From CAYHEQ01 sp964355795 (GTDB lineage Bacteria; Patescibacteriota; JACPGU01), in assembly GCA_964355795.1 (NCBI GenBank), contig CAYHEQ010000026.1, positions 1-12,273 on the forward strand: DNA of 12,273 bases, written 5' to 3'. Position numbers and translations under genes: made by a program. The notes beneath the pieces were generated by a model that made no database searches, had not been told where the DNA came from, and worked only from the letters and a program-made list of their open reading frames with translations. Below, in pieces: positions 1 through 7,034 of this stretch. Each line of letters begins with the position of its first letter. Position 1 is the stretch's first letter.

Positions 1-1300
1 TTATTTCATGCCCATCATGTTTTTTCAGTTGTCGTGGTTCGCAAACAGAATCACAGGTTTTACACAAAAACCATCTCTCAATCATTCCGGCTCCACCGGC
101 AAGAGCAGGAATTTTGATAACATCTCTTGGTAATGCTCCTCCATCGTGAGCTTTATAGACGGTTTCTAAACCGCTACTACTAAATCTCCCTAGCGTTCCT
201 TTTCTTACTTTTCCAGCGGCTCCGTTTAGAAATCCTTCTGTGTATGGTTCTCTAACCTCATCTCTATTGAAAACCGGCTTATCTTTCCACGCGCAAATTA
301 TAGCTTCGTGACTTCTTTGCCAGAAATTGAGAGAAGCGACATTTTTGTTTGTATAGTGCCAAATTAACCACCGTTTTTGTATAGGAATTTCGATTGAAAG
401 ATACGCCAAAATTTCACTAAAACCATAAATAAACATTGTCCCATTCGGCTTTAGAATTCTTATACTTTCATTTATCCAGCTTTTACACCACTCAACATAT
501 TCTCCTAGTTCTCGTTTGTCTATATTGTTACCAAAATCTTTTCCGATATTATATGGCGGATCAATTATGGCGACATCACAACTTTCGTCAGGAAGTTTTC
601 TTAATTCTTGAACGGCATCTCCTAAAATTATTTGATTTAGTGGTAGTTTTTTTTCTTTTTTTACCTCTTTTATTGTTATAATTTTTTCTGCCTGCAATTC
701 TTCCTCGTTTCTAATAACATCAATAACGATACCTTGAATTTTAATATCGCGATCTTCTCTAATGATAATTGGCTCAAAAGTTTTATTTGCGGGTTGCAAA
801 CGAACATATCCTCGCTCTTTATAAAACTTTTTTAGGGTTGCTTCGTGATTATCTATGAGGGCAACTACTTTTTGGCCATTTTTAGCTGTTTCCTGCTGGC
901 GCACTATAATAACATCTCCATTATTAATATTCTCTTCAATCATACTATTGCCAATTACGCGAAGAGCATAAACTTCTGATGAGGATGGAATTTTACTTTT
1001 TGGGACAGCAATCGTTTCTTTTGTTACATCAAATAGGGCGAGGGGTTGTCCAGCAGCAATTGTTCCTAAAAGCGGGATTATGACCATCATTTCATGACCT
1101 AACGCCTCAATAGAGCGGGGCTTATTTTCCTCTTTTGATAGAAAACCCAAATTGTGGAGCTTGGAAACATGGAAGTGGGCCGTTGAGACCGACGAGAGTT
1201 TTAATTTCTTACGGATGTCATCAAGAGAGGGGGCATATCCTTTCTGCCCCTGATAATCAGTTATAAAATCGAGAACTTGTTTTTGCCTTTTTGTTACCAT
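1..1300 (-). CDS. LexA repressor fused to a DNA (adenine/cytosine-N4) methyltransferase, 3' end outside the window
   Basis: The frame is open from ATG at 1300 to the window edge (433 codons, no stop). Residues 1-66 form a LexA-type winged helix-turn-helix beginning VTKRQKQVLDFI. Residues 74-193 are the LexA S24 peptidase: cleavage site A83-G84 in TIAAGQPLA, nucleophile S119 in RVIGNSM, general base K157 in EATLKKF. These lie at almost the same positions as in E. coli LexA. A charged linker (about 197-218, Lys/Glu-rich) leads into a methyltransferase: LPLNQIILGDAVQEL, then the catalytic DPPYNIGKDFG motif at 247-257, KPNGTMFIYG, and SLNFWQRSHEAIICAWKDKP. Catalytic motif IV comes first and the SAM-binding FxGxG motif is not yet reached, so the order fits a beta-class enzyme whose C-terminus lies off the left edge. 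Residues 413-431 hold a CxxCxxxC...HxxH cluster. LexA normally ends near residue 200, so this is a full LexA plus an added domain. It has its own promoter and follows rpoD on the same strand. The target base and any partner nuclease cannot be seen. Confidence 0.9.
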   Translation of the reverse strand, partial: MVTKRQKQVLDFITDYQGQKGYAPSLDDIRKKLKLSSVSTAHFHVSKLHNLGFLSKEENKPRSIEALGHEMMVIIPLLGTIAAGQPLALFDVTKETIAVPKSKIPSSSEVYALRVIGNSMIEENINNGDVIIVRQQETAKNGQKVVALIDNHEATLKKFYKERGYVRLQPANKTFEPIIIREDRDIKIQGIVIDVIRNEEELQAEKIITIKEVKKEKKLPLNQIILGDAVQELRKLPDESCDVAIIDPPYNIGKDFGNNIDKRELGEYVEWCKSWINESIRILKPNGTMFIYGFSEILAYLSIEIPIQKRWLIWHYTNKNVASLNFWQRSHEAIICAWKDKPVFNRDEVREPYTEGFLNGAAGKVRKGTLGRFSSSGLETVYKAHDGGALPRDVIKIPALAGGAGMIERWFLCKTCDSVCEPRQLKKHDGHEI

Positions 1301-1306
1301 AGTGAT

Positions 1307-1334
1307 ATTATAGAAAATAAATCGAAAGTGTAAA
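1307..1334 (-). promoter_or_regulatory. Promoter of the lexA-methyltransferase gene, predicted leaderless
   Basis: On the minus strand, TTTACA (1329-1334) is followed after 16 nt by a perfect TATAAT (1307-1312). Six nucleotides then precede the ATG at 1300, so the usual start point of transcription would be the A of the ATG. No Shine-Dalgarno sequence can fit. I saw no clear palindromic SOS operator of the E. coli or Bacillus type around it. Confidence 0.7.
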
Positions 1335-1421
1335 AGAGCGAGTTATCCACATATGCCATGCAAGAAGATAAATTAGAGAAAAAAACCGAAGAACAACGCA
1401 CAACGGATATTCCCCTCTCAC

Positions 1422-1451
1422 AAAAAAACAATCCATACGGATTGTTTTTTT
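1422..1451 (-). terminator. Rho-independent terminator after rpoD
   Basis: Perfect 13-bp stem (1422-1434 with 1439-1451), loop ATAC. Seven A lie on one side and seven T on the other, so it can work in both directions. It lies 26 bp past the rpoD stop and separates rpoD from the lexA fusion. Confidence 0.85.
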
Positions 1452-1476
1452 GATTTGTTCTTTCGTTTCTCTGCCT

Positions 1477-2607
1477 TTATTTCAAATATTCTTTCAACAT
1501 TTTGCTATCGCGATTACGACGAAGCTTCAAGAGCGCTTTGGCTTCAATCTGACGAATACGTTCGCGCGTAACGCCAAATTCCCGCCCCACTTCTTCCAAA
1601 GTATGGCTCTTGCCGTCTTCCAGTCCAAAACGCATATTGACGATTTTTTGTTCTCGGGGATACAGAGTCTTGATGACCTCGCGCAATTGTTCGCGAAGAA
1701 GTTGATGCGTAGCCGCATCATCCGGCGACATATTCTTATCATCAGGAATGAAATCGGAGAGCTTACTGTCTTCTTCCTCTCCCACGCTAGTTTCCAGAGA
1801 AATAGTGTTTTGGGAAATTTTTAGAATATGTTGAACCTTTTCCAACTCCATATCCATTTCGGTAGCGATTTCTTCTGGTGTCGGATCCCGTTGCAATTCT
1901 TGCGAGAGCTGTCTTTGCACCCGCGTCAATTTATTAATCGTTTCTACCATATGCACTGGGATACGAATAGTCCTCGCTTGGTCAGCGATAGCGCGCGAGA
2001 TAGCTTGACGAATCCACCAAGTAGCGTAAGTGGAAAATTTGAAGCCTCTCTTGTAATCAAATTTTTCTACCGCCTTCATCAACCCCAAATTACCTTCTTG
2101 AATCAGATCAAGTAATTGCAAGCCACGACCAATGTATTTCTTGGCGATAGAGACCACCAAACGCAAGTTCGCTTCCGCCAATCTATCCTTGGCTCCTTCT
2201 TCTTCTTTGATAATAGCTTTGGCCAAGACGACTTCTTCTTCAGAAGTGAGCAGAGGAATACGCCCGATTTCGCGCAGATACATTCTCACCGAATCATTGG
2301 AGATATCGGCCAGACCCTGCTCCTGCTGATGCGCTTGTTCTAAAGAATCAATATCGCCCGCGTCCAAACCCTCTTCCTCCGCGCCCCCTTCGGCAATATC
2401 GCCTTCGGCCACCTCAATACCCTCCTCCAAAAGAAGAGCGTAAATCTCGTCAAATTTCTCCATATCATCTTCAGCGGTAGGAATGAGCTGGAGAATATCC
2501 GCTTGGGTGACGAAACCTTGTTGTTTGCCCTTCTCCACCAGCTGATCCAATTCGGATTCAACCTTGACCTTGGGACGCGCTGGCTCTGGTAGTTTCTTTT
2601 TGACCAT
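1477..2607 (-). CDS. rpoD: Primary RNA polymerase sigma factor (sigma-70, RpoD)
   Basis: This is the housekeeping sigma factor, which directs core RNA polymerase to -10/-35 promoters. It has 376 residues, short for RpoD but normal for forms lacking the large non-conserved insert. An acidic region 1.1-like N-terminus (about 20-100) precedes region 1.2 (DSVRMYLREIGRIPLL, 105-120). Region 2 runs about 143-220, with NLRLVVSIAKKY and the -10-reading, DNA-melting stretch GFKFSTYATWWIRQAI. Region 3 follows with DPTPEEIA at 241-248. Region 4 (about 306-365) ends in the -35-reading helix-turn-helix TLEEVGREFGVTRERIRQIE. The start at 2607 gives the usual Lys-rich beginning. A possible promoter is TTGAAG, 17 nt, TTATTA, ending 14 nt before the ATG. 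The gene lies downstream of dnaG on the same strand, the widely conserved order, and ends at the terminator at 1422-1451. Confidence 0.98.
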   Translation of the reverse strand: MVKKKLPEPARPKVKVESELDQLVEKGKQQGFVTQADILQLIPTAEDDMEKFDEIYALLLEEGIEVAEGDIAEGGAEEEGLDAGDIDSLEQAHQQEQGLADISNDSVRMYLREIGRIPLLTSEEEVVLAKAIIKEEEGAKDRLAEANLRLVVSIAKKYIGRGLQLLDLIQEGNLGLMKAVEKFDYKRGFKFSTYATWWIRQAISRAIADQARTIRIPVHMVETINKLTRVQRQLSQELQRDPTPEEIATEMDMELEKVQHILKISQNTISLETSVGEEEDSKLSDFIPDDKNMSPDDAATHQLLREQLREVIKTLYPREQKIVNMRFGLEDGKSHTLEEVGREFGVTRERIRQIEAKALLKLRRNRDSKMLKEYLK

Positions 2608-2689
2608 GGCTATTTTTTAACTAATAATTGGTCGATTAAAAATCCTTCAAGGAAACTGATTGTTTTCTTTTCCTATTGGCAAAAGTCTA

Positions 2690-2793
2690 AACCCTAAATC
2701 CTAAAATCTAAACAAATTCTAATTTTCAAAATCAAAAATAATTTGAATTTGTGATTTTTAATTTATTTAGAATTTAGAGTTTAGATTTTAGAG
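2690..2793. repeat. Imperfect AT-rich inverted repeat between dnaG and rpoD
   Basis: The left arm (about 2700-2722, CCTAAAATCTAAAC then AAATTCTAA) matches the reverse complement of the right arm (2769-2793), which reads CTCTAAAATCTAAAC then TCTAAATTCTAA. Inner segments AAAATC and GATTTT also pair, so the whole spacer can fold into one long AT-rich hairpin. It follows the dnaG stop directly and lies 5' of rpoD. It lacks a G+C-rich stem with a T run, so it is not a typical terminator. It may attenuate transcription or be a degenerate mobile repeat. Confidence 0.55.
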
Positions 2794-2802
2794 TTTTCGC
2801 CC

Positions 2803-4566
2803 CTATATCAATTCCTGCAATTTTCGTAACAATCCCTTCACCTTTTCTTTATCCTTCACCTTGTCGGCCAAACCTATTTCTCTCTCCAAATCTTTCTTCT
2901 GCCGATCAACATCGTTTTGCAAAACATCTTGGAAAAGTCGCTCCATATCCTTGCGCGCAGACTTCTGGTCTATACTTTCAAAAAGGTTGGTGGTTAAGAA
3001 AATAACCATATCAACCGCCTCCTGATCTTCTCTGGAAAGCTCATTTTTAACCATTTCTTGCGAAAAAACAGCACTGTCCGCTTGATTATGGCATTTTACG
3101 ATAGCTTTGTAAATATTCTTTGCTTTATCATCCAAAAAATTAGCTTCTTGTAGCCTTTTTAGCCTCTCGTCCCTTTTGTCTTCAAAAAGTATCAGCGAAC
3201 CCAAAAGCAGCAACTCTTTGGAAACCTTGAAGTCACTGCCCCCTGTATTTTTTGCTTCTTTTTTAATAGATGCTAGAGGTATCTTGGCTTTATTCAGAGC
3301 CTCTTGAATATATGATTCTCCGATAGCCAAATCGTTGCTGATTTTTTTGATCCAATACGCCTTTTCTATGTTGTCGCTAACCACAGCTAAAATCGGGAGA
3401 AACTCTTTGGCCACTTTTTTCTTTTCTTCTACTTGCGTCAAATCCCGACCAGCAATCAGATTTTGGTAAAAAAACTCTAAGATTGGCACTGGGTTTGCTG
3501 TCGCCTCCTCCCATTTCTTGGGACTAATCTTGATTAGATCATCTGGATCTTTGCCTTCTTTAATGGCTATGGCCTTAATCGCTACGTCTTCATATCTAGT
3601 CATATCTAGCGCTCTTTTGAGAGCCATTTGCCCCGCTTGGTCAGTATCAAAGGAAAAAGCTAGAGAAGAAGCATAACGCGAAGCGATCACGACTTGCTCG
3701 GCCGTCAAGGCCGTGCCAGAAGAAGCCACAACATTTTTCACTCCCGCCTGATGAGAGGAAATAACATCCATATAGCCCTCAACGACAATCGCCAAATCTT
3801 TTTCGCGAATGGCTTCTTTGGCTTGGTAAAGCCCATAAAGCGTAGAGCTTTTGTCGTAAATATCTGATTGCGGAGAATTGAGATATTTCGGCGGAGTGAA
3901 ATTAGGATTTTTACTTTCATGAAAGATCCTCCCCCCAAAACCCACTACTTTGCCGGCGACACTATAGATGGGGAAGATGATGCGGTCGCGAAATTTGTCC
4001 ACGATTCTTCCTTGCGTATTGCGAGTTATTAACCCAATTTTTAACATATCCTCGTCTTTGAAGTCTTTTTTGGCTAGAAAATCATGGAGCAATGTCTGTT
4101 GGTCGGGAGAATATCCTACGCCAAACTCTTTGATTATTTCTGCTGTCAGTCCTCTTTTTTCTAACAAATATTTTCTGGCTTCCTCGCCCGCTTTTGTTTC
4201 CCAGAGGATATAGGAGAAAAATTTTGAGGCCAAAGAAGTCATCTCAAAATACTTGTCTTTTTCGCTCTTTTTGGCTCCTCCCCTCTGTCTTTCCAGAATA
4301 ACTCCCGCCCGGTCAGCTAGGAGATTTAGAGCGCCAACAAAGTCTAACCCCTCCATCCTTTCAATGAAGGAAAAAATATCGCCCCCTTGATTGCAACCAA
4401 AACAGTACCAGATTTGTTTTTCGGAACTCACCATGAAAGAAGGCGTTTTTTCCTTGTGAAAAGGACAGCAAGCGCGAAAATTCCTCCCGGCTTTCTGCAG
4501 AGTCAAGTAACTTGATATTAGATCAACAACATCTATTTTTTTCTTAATCTCATCAGTTTGGTCCAT
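2803..4566 (-). CDS. dnaG: DNA primase DnaG
   Basis: Makes the RNA primers for DNA replication. The 587 residues show the three expected parts. The first is an N-terminal CHC2 zinc finger (about 33-62): CCPFHKEKTPSF then YCFGC, ligands C34 (or C33), H37, C55 and C58. The RNA polymerase domain follows, with KFRDRIIFPI at 191-200 and a Toprim fold: VVEGYMDVI with catalytic E263, and FSFDTDQAG with metal-binding D307 and D309. The C-terminal helicase-binding region (about 430-587) is poorly conserved, as usual. The ATG at 4566 gives a normal N-terminus before the zinc finger (DEIKKKIDVVDLISSYL). No good Shine-Dalgarno is visible; the palindromic repeat at 4577-4649 lies just upstream and probably in the 5' leader. 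The stop is TAG at 2803-2805. Confidence 0.98.
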   Translation of the reverse strand: MDQTDEIKKKIDVVDLISSYLTLQKAGRNFRACCPFHKEKTPSFMVSSEKQIWYCFGCNQGGDIFSFIERMEGLDFVGALNLLADRAGVILERQRGGAKKSEKDKYFEMTSLASKFFSYILWETKAGEEARKYLLEKRGLTAEIIKEFGVGYSPDQQTLLHDFLAKKDFKDEDMLKIGLITRNTQGRIVDKFRDRIIFPIYSVAGKVVGFGGRIFHESKNPNFTPPKYLNSPQSDIYDKSSTLYGLYQAKEAIREKDLAIVVEGYMDVISSHQAGVKNVVASSGTALTAEQVVIASRYASSLAFSFDTDQAGQMALKRALDMTRYEDVAIKAIAIKEGKDPDDLIKISPKKWEEATANPVPILEFFYQNLIAGRDLTQVEEKKKVAKEFLPILAVVSDNIEKAYWIKKISNDLAIGESYIQEALNKAKIPLASIKKEAKNTGGSDFKVSKELLLLGSLILFEDKRDERLKRLQEANFLDDKAKNIYKAIVKCHNQADSAVFSQEMVKNELSREDQEAVDMVIFLTTNLFESIDQKSARKDMERLFQDVLQNDVDRQKKDLEREIGLADKVKDKEKVKGLLRKLQELI

Positions 4567-4576
4567 AGGTGTTTTC

Positions 4577-4649
4577 GTAGAGACACGACATGTCGTGTCT
4601 GAATTTTTTATATCGACTCATCTCTAGACACGATATATCGTGTCTCTAC
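4577..4649. repeat. Nested palindromic repeat upstream of dnaG
   Basis: Two perfect 20-bp palindromes, AGACACGACATGTCGTGTCT (4581-4600) and AGACACGATATATCGTGTCT (4626-4645), lie 25 bp apart. The outer ends, GTAGAGACACGA at 4577-4588 and TCGTGTCTCTAC at 4638-4649, are perfect 12-bp inverted repeats of each other. The unit can therefore fold as two small hairpins or one large one. It resembles the palindrome at 7562-7590. It lies within 10 bp of the dnaG start, so it could influence dnaG mRNA structure. Confidence 0.85.
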
Positions 4650-4672
4650 ATTATACCTTTTAACCCGATAGC

Positions 4673-4704
4673 ATACAAAAAAGACCATTTGGTCCTTTTT
4701 GTAT
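4673..4704 (-). terminator. Rho-independent terminator after the short-chain dehydrogenase
   Basis: A 14-bp stem with one mismatch (4673-4686 with 4691-4704), loop ATTT, core GACC/GGTC flanked by A and T runs. It lies about 50 bp past the stop of the dehydrogenase gene. The A/T runs on both sides make it potentially bidirectional. Confidence 0.8.
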
Positions 4705-4753
4705 TTGTCTAATTTCTTAATTTTTTATTTTTTTAATTTCTTATTTTATTAGC

Positions 4754-5521
4754 CTAGAGATGCGCTGTCCATCCGCCATCCGAAATCACCGTATGCCCTG
4801 TGGTATAGGAGCAGAGGTCGGAAGCAAGAAAGATGATAGTATTGGCCATATCCACCCCTTCGCCTAGTCTCTTCAAAGGAATCTTTTCTAGAAAGCCTTT
4901 GACTTGTTTCTTGTCGGAAAGCATCCCCGTTGTCATCTCGGTTACGATAACCCCCGGCGCCAAACCATTAACGGCGATACCCAGAGGCCCCAATTCGGTG
5001 GCCATATTTTTCGTCAACATCACAATCGCCGCTTTGGAAAGATTATAAGAAGTAATTCCCGAAAAAGCGCCGTACCCCGCGATAGATGAGACATTGATGA
5101 TTCTCCCCGATTTTTGTTTCGCCATCACTCTCGCCACCGCCTGCCCTACCCAGAGATAACCCCGCAAATTGGTATCCATCACTCTCTGAAAGCTTGCGTC
5201 GGTAATCTGGAGGAAAGGCTCCATTTCCAAAATCCCCGCGTTATTAACCAAAATATCAATTTTTCCAAATTTTTTAAGAGTAACTCTCACGAGATTTTCA
5301 ACATCTTCTTTTTTCGTCACATCTGTTACTACGCCCAAAACTTTCCCACCATTTTTCTTAATTCTTAATTCTAACTTCTTAATTCTCCCCTCCCGACGCG
5401 CAGCCAAAACCACCGAACATCCCGCTTCCGCTAACCTCAAAGCCGTCGCCTCCCCGATTCCGGATGAGGCGCCAGTAACAATTGCCACCTTGCCTTTGAG
5501 CCCTAAAAAATCTTTACTCAT
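4754..5521 (-). CDS. Short-chain dehydrogenase/reductase, classical SDR (FabG-like)
   Basis: An NAD(P)(H)-dependent oxidoreductase with a Rossmann fold, 255 residues, the usual classical SDR length. It shows the cofactor motif TGASSGIG (16-23), R42-R43 after strand 2 (which would favour NADP), D67 in TDVT, NNAG (93-96) and the catalytic tetrad N118, S146, Y159, K163 (YNLSK). APGVIVTEM follows, and the end is HTVISDGGW. Overall it resembles 3-oxoacyl-ACP reductase or glucose 1-dehydrogenase. The substrate cannot be told, and there are no fatty-acid synthesis genes nearby. Residues 47-56 (IKKLELRIKK) are encoded by a near-repeat of TTCTTAATT units that looks like intergenic filler, yet family length is kept. 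An AGGGGG lies only 2 nt before the ATG, too close for an ideal ribosome site. The gene ends in TAG and is followed by an AT-rich spacer and a terminator. Confidence 0.9.
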   Translation of the reverse strand: MSKDFLGLKGKVAIVTGASSGIGEATALRLAEAGCSVVLAARREGRIKKLELRIKKNGGKVLGVVTDVTKKEDVENLVRVTLKKFGKIDILVNNAGILEMEPFLQITDASFQRVMDTNLRGYLWVGQAVARVMAKQKSGRIINVSSIAGYGAFSGITSYNLSKAAIVMLTKNMATELGPLGIAVNGLAPGVIVTEMTTGMLSDKKQVKGFLEKIPLKRLGEGVDMANTIIFLASDLCSYTTGHTVISDGGWTAHL

Positions 5522-5588
5522 AACCCCCCTATCACACTAATTCCACTAATCTAAGGGTGGATTGCGTGAATACTGCTATATCTTACGT

Positions 5589-5831
5589 CTAGAAATTGTA
5601 AGTATTATCGTTTTTTCTATCAAAAGCGATTAGATGAATCACACCATCTTCACCAATCCTATAAATAATCCTCCAGATGCCGAAGCGAACACGATAGATG
5701 TCATGCCGTCCCTTAAGTTTTTTGACGTCCAGCCCCGTCAATTCATTCTGCTTGATCCGCAAAAGAATCTCTTTGGCTTTCTCCCTTTCATTGACGCGTA
5801 ATTTTTTTAGCGCCTTGGCTATTTTGTCCAT
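5589..5831 (-). CDS. RelE/ParE-superfamily toxin (putative mRNA interferase)
   Basis: 80 residues of the type II toxin family that inhibits translation by cutting ribosome-bound mRNA. The recognisable core is LDVKKLKGRHDIYRVRFGIW, then RIIYRI, with the C-terminal strand HLIAFDRKNDNTYNF. The basic residues R45, R48, R54 and the terminal Tyr-Asn-Phe are in the places where RelE-like toxins keep catalytic or mRNA-binding residues. The protein starts directly at the first helix (DKIAKALKKL) and lacks the short first beta strand of E. coli RelE, so it is a slightly shortened form. It begins 9 nt after the antitoxin stop, so the two form an operon. The activity is inferred from family; it could be inactive. 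Confidence 0.82.
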   Translation of the reverse strand: MDKIAKALKKLRVNEREKAKEILLRIKQNELTGLDVKKLKGRHDIYRVRFGIWRIIYRIGEDGVIHLIAFDRKNDNTYNF

Positions 5832-5840
5832 AAAAAATCA

Positions 5841-6074
5841 TTACAGTCGCGCCAAAACTTCTTCTAGAGAAACGCCACCTTTTTTAATCTTCGTAAAATC
5901 AACTACTCGCTCCCACTGACCGTCATCCTCATCGGGAGATGATATTTTGAAAACTGGCCGGGACTTGCGAAGAACCAGAAAAGTTCGGCCTTTTTTGACC
6001 TCAGCAACATAATCCTCCATGTTTTCTCGTAATTCTTTGAGTCCCACAACATTAGAAGCGGTGATATTTTTCAT
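5841..6074 (-). CDS. Phd/YefM-family antitoxin
   Basis: 77 residues from ATG at 6074. An in-frame TTG two codons earlier is less likely, because the promoter places the transcript start at this ATG. The N-terminal half, NITASNVVGLKELRENMEDY then VAEVKKGRTFLVLRKSRPVF, is the Phd/YefM DNA-binding and dimerisation fold. The C-terminal half (DEDDGQWERVVDFTKIKKGG then VSLEEVLARL) is the disordered, acidic toxin-binding tail. Such antitoxins neutralise the toxin and repress their own operon. The promoter has a repeated TGTCAAG on the forward strand, which could be part of the operator. The gene precedes its toxin, the normal order for this family. Confidence 0.85.
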   Translation of the reverse strand: MKNITASNVVGLKELRENMEDYVAEVKKGRTFLVLRKSRPVFKISSPDEDDGQWERVVDFTKIKKGGVSLEEVLARL

Positions 6075-6080
6075 AACCAA

Positions 6081-6116
6081 AGTTTAATTTAAGATAAACT
6101 TAGTGTCAAGTGTCAA
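6081..6116 (-). promoter_or_regulatory. Promoter of the antitoxin-toxin operon, predicted leaderless
   Basis: On the minus strand a tandem TTGACAC TTGACAC (forward TGTCAAG at 6104-6110 and 6111-6117) supplies the -35. From the second TTGACA (6104-6109), 17 nt lead to TAAACT (6081-6086), and 6 nt later comes the ATG at 6074. The -10 is weak. The tandem copy may be an operator or an alternative -35. Confidence 0.55.
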
Positions 6117-6175
6117 GCCTTTCTTGTCGCGTTATTTGATTCGGACAATTTGTCTAAAGTTCGTGAAATTAGCGT

Positions 6176-6757
6176 CTAAATCTTCCCCACCAAATCCAGC
6201 CCCGGTTTGAGCGTTTTGTCCCCCGGATGCCAATTGGCGGGACAGACCTCGCCCCCATTTTCGCGGACGAATTTGCCGGCTTGCAGTTTGCGGAGTAATT
6301 CGTCGGCTGAACGCCCGATACTATTGTCGTGAATTTCGATGGTCTTCAATGCTCCGTCTGGATCAATGAGAAAAGTGCCACGCAGAGACAGACCTTCGTT
6401 TTCTATATAGGTGCCGAAAGCGCGACAAAGCGTCCCCGTCGGGTCGGCTGCCATCGGGAATTTAATCTTCCCAATCGCCTTACTCTCATCGTGCCACGCT
6501 TTGTGGGTGAAAACCGTATCGGTAGAAACCGAAATCACCTCGCAACCCTCCTTCTGAAATTCCGCGTAATGCATGGCCGCGTCCTCCAACTCGGTCGGAC
6601 AAATGAAAGTGAAATCGGCAGGGTAAAAAATCAGCGCTAACCATTTTCCCTTGTAATCGGAAAGTTTGATTTTCTTCACCTTTTCCTCCTGAAACGCCTC
6701 CCACTCCCTCCCATTAATCTCCTCTATTTCCGACACTTTTTGATTGATTTTGATCAT
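6176..6757 (-). CDS. 2-Cys peroxiredoxin, AhpC/Prx1 type
   Basis: A thiol peroxidase that reduces hydrogen peroxide, organic peroxides and peroxynitrite in the cytoplasm. It has 193 residues, the normal AhpC length. The peroxidatic cysteine C53 is in FYPADFTFICPTE, with T50 and P54 as expected and R126 in SLRGTFLIDPDG completing the active site. The resolving cysteine C172 is in GGEVCPANWHPG near the C-terminus, which marks a typical dimeric 2-Cys enzyme. The thioredoxin fold is intact. It starts 51 nt after the hicA stop on the same strand, so it may be read through from the hicBA promoter or have its own; I found no convincing -35/-10 pair in the gap. No reductase gene (ahpF, thioredoxin) is next to it. 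Confidence 0.96.
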   Translation of the reverse strand: MIKINQKVSEIEEINGREWEAFQEEKVKKIKLSDYKGKWLALIFYPADFTFICPTELEDAAMHYAEFQKEGCEVISVSTDTVFTHKAWHDESKAIGKIKFPMAADPTGTLCRAFGTYIENEGLSLRGTFLIDPDGALKTIEIHDNSIGRSADELLRKLQAGKFVRENGGEVCPANWHPGDKTLKPGLDLVGKI

Positions 6758-6808
6758 AGCTGTTTTGTTATTGATAATCTCAAAACCTAAAGTACTAATA
6801 TCGAATCG

Positions 6809-7033
6809 TTAATCTCTCATAAGTTGCTCGAGATCGCTCGGGGAGATTTTGGCATCACGCATAATCTTGCGCAAGAGTCCCCGACCAATAATTTTTGTAT
6901 TAGGCACACTTAGAGGCTCTTTTCTTTCGCATAATAAACGAATGTGGCTACCGCGCTGACGAATCTGGCGGTAGCCAAGCTTTTCCAAAACCTTAATCAT
7001 TTTTTTGCTTGATAACACTGGCAGGTGGGGCAT
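6809..7033 (-). CDS. hicA: HicA-family mRNA interferase toxin
   Basis: 74 residues with the small double-stranded-RNA-binding-like HicA fold: SSKKMIKVLEKLGYRQIRQR then GSHIRLLCERKEPLSVPNTK and GRGLLRKIMRDAKISPSDLE. H30 in the RGSH motif is the expected catalytic histidine. The start at 7033 is separated from the hicB stop by one nucleotide (TAA A ATG) with no Shine-Dalgarno, which suggests translation by reinitiation after hicB. HicA toxins cleave mRNA and tmRNA independently of ribosomes; that activity is inferred from the family. Confidence 0.9.
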   Translation of the reverse strand: MPHLPVLSSKKMIKVLEKLGYRQIRQRGSHIRLLCERKEPLSVPNTKIIGRGLLRKIMRDAKISPSDLEQLMRD

Positions 7034-7034
7034 T

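Noticed and set aside
436..681. Plus-strand hydrophobic 81-codon frame that looks like a membrane protein
   Set aside because: It is the antisense of the methyltransferase domain, which has clear motifs and continuous coding on the other strand.
1301..1360. SOS box upstream of the lexA fusion
   Set aside because: I looked for CTGT-N8-ACAG and CGAAC-N4-GTTCG types and found neither; this group may use another operator, but I cannot define it.
1358..1453. A 31-codon plus-strand frame, ATG at 1358, ending inside the rpoD terminator
   Set aside because: Hydrophilic peptide (MQEDKLEKKTEEQ...) with no ribosome site or promoter; its last codons are the terminator hairpin, so it is probably chance.
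5831..5841. ATG overlapping the antitoxin stop (TAATG) as toxin start
   Set aside because: That ATG is out of frame with the toxin; the ATG at 5831 begins the correct frame.
6140..6160. Short palindrome GACAATTTGTC after the peroxiredoxin as terminator
   Set aside because: Only about five base pairs with no loop and no T run; too weak to call.
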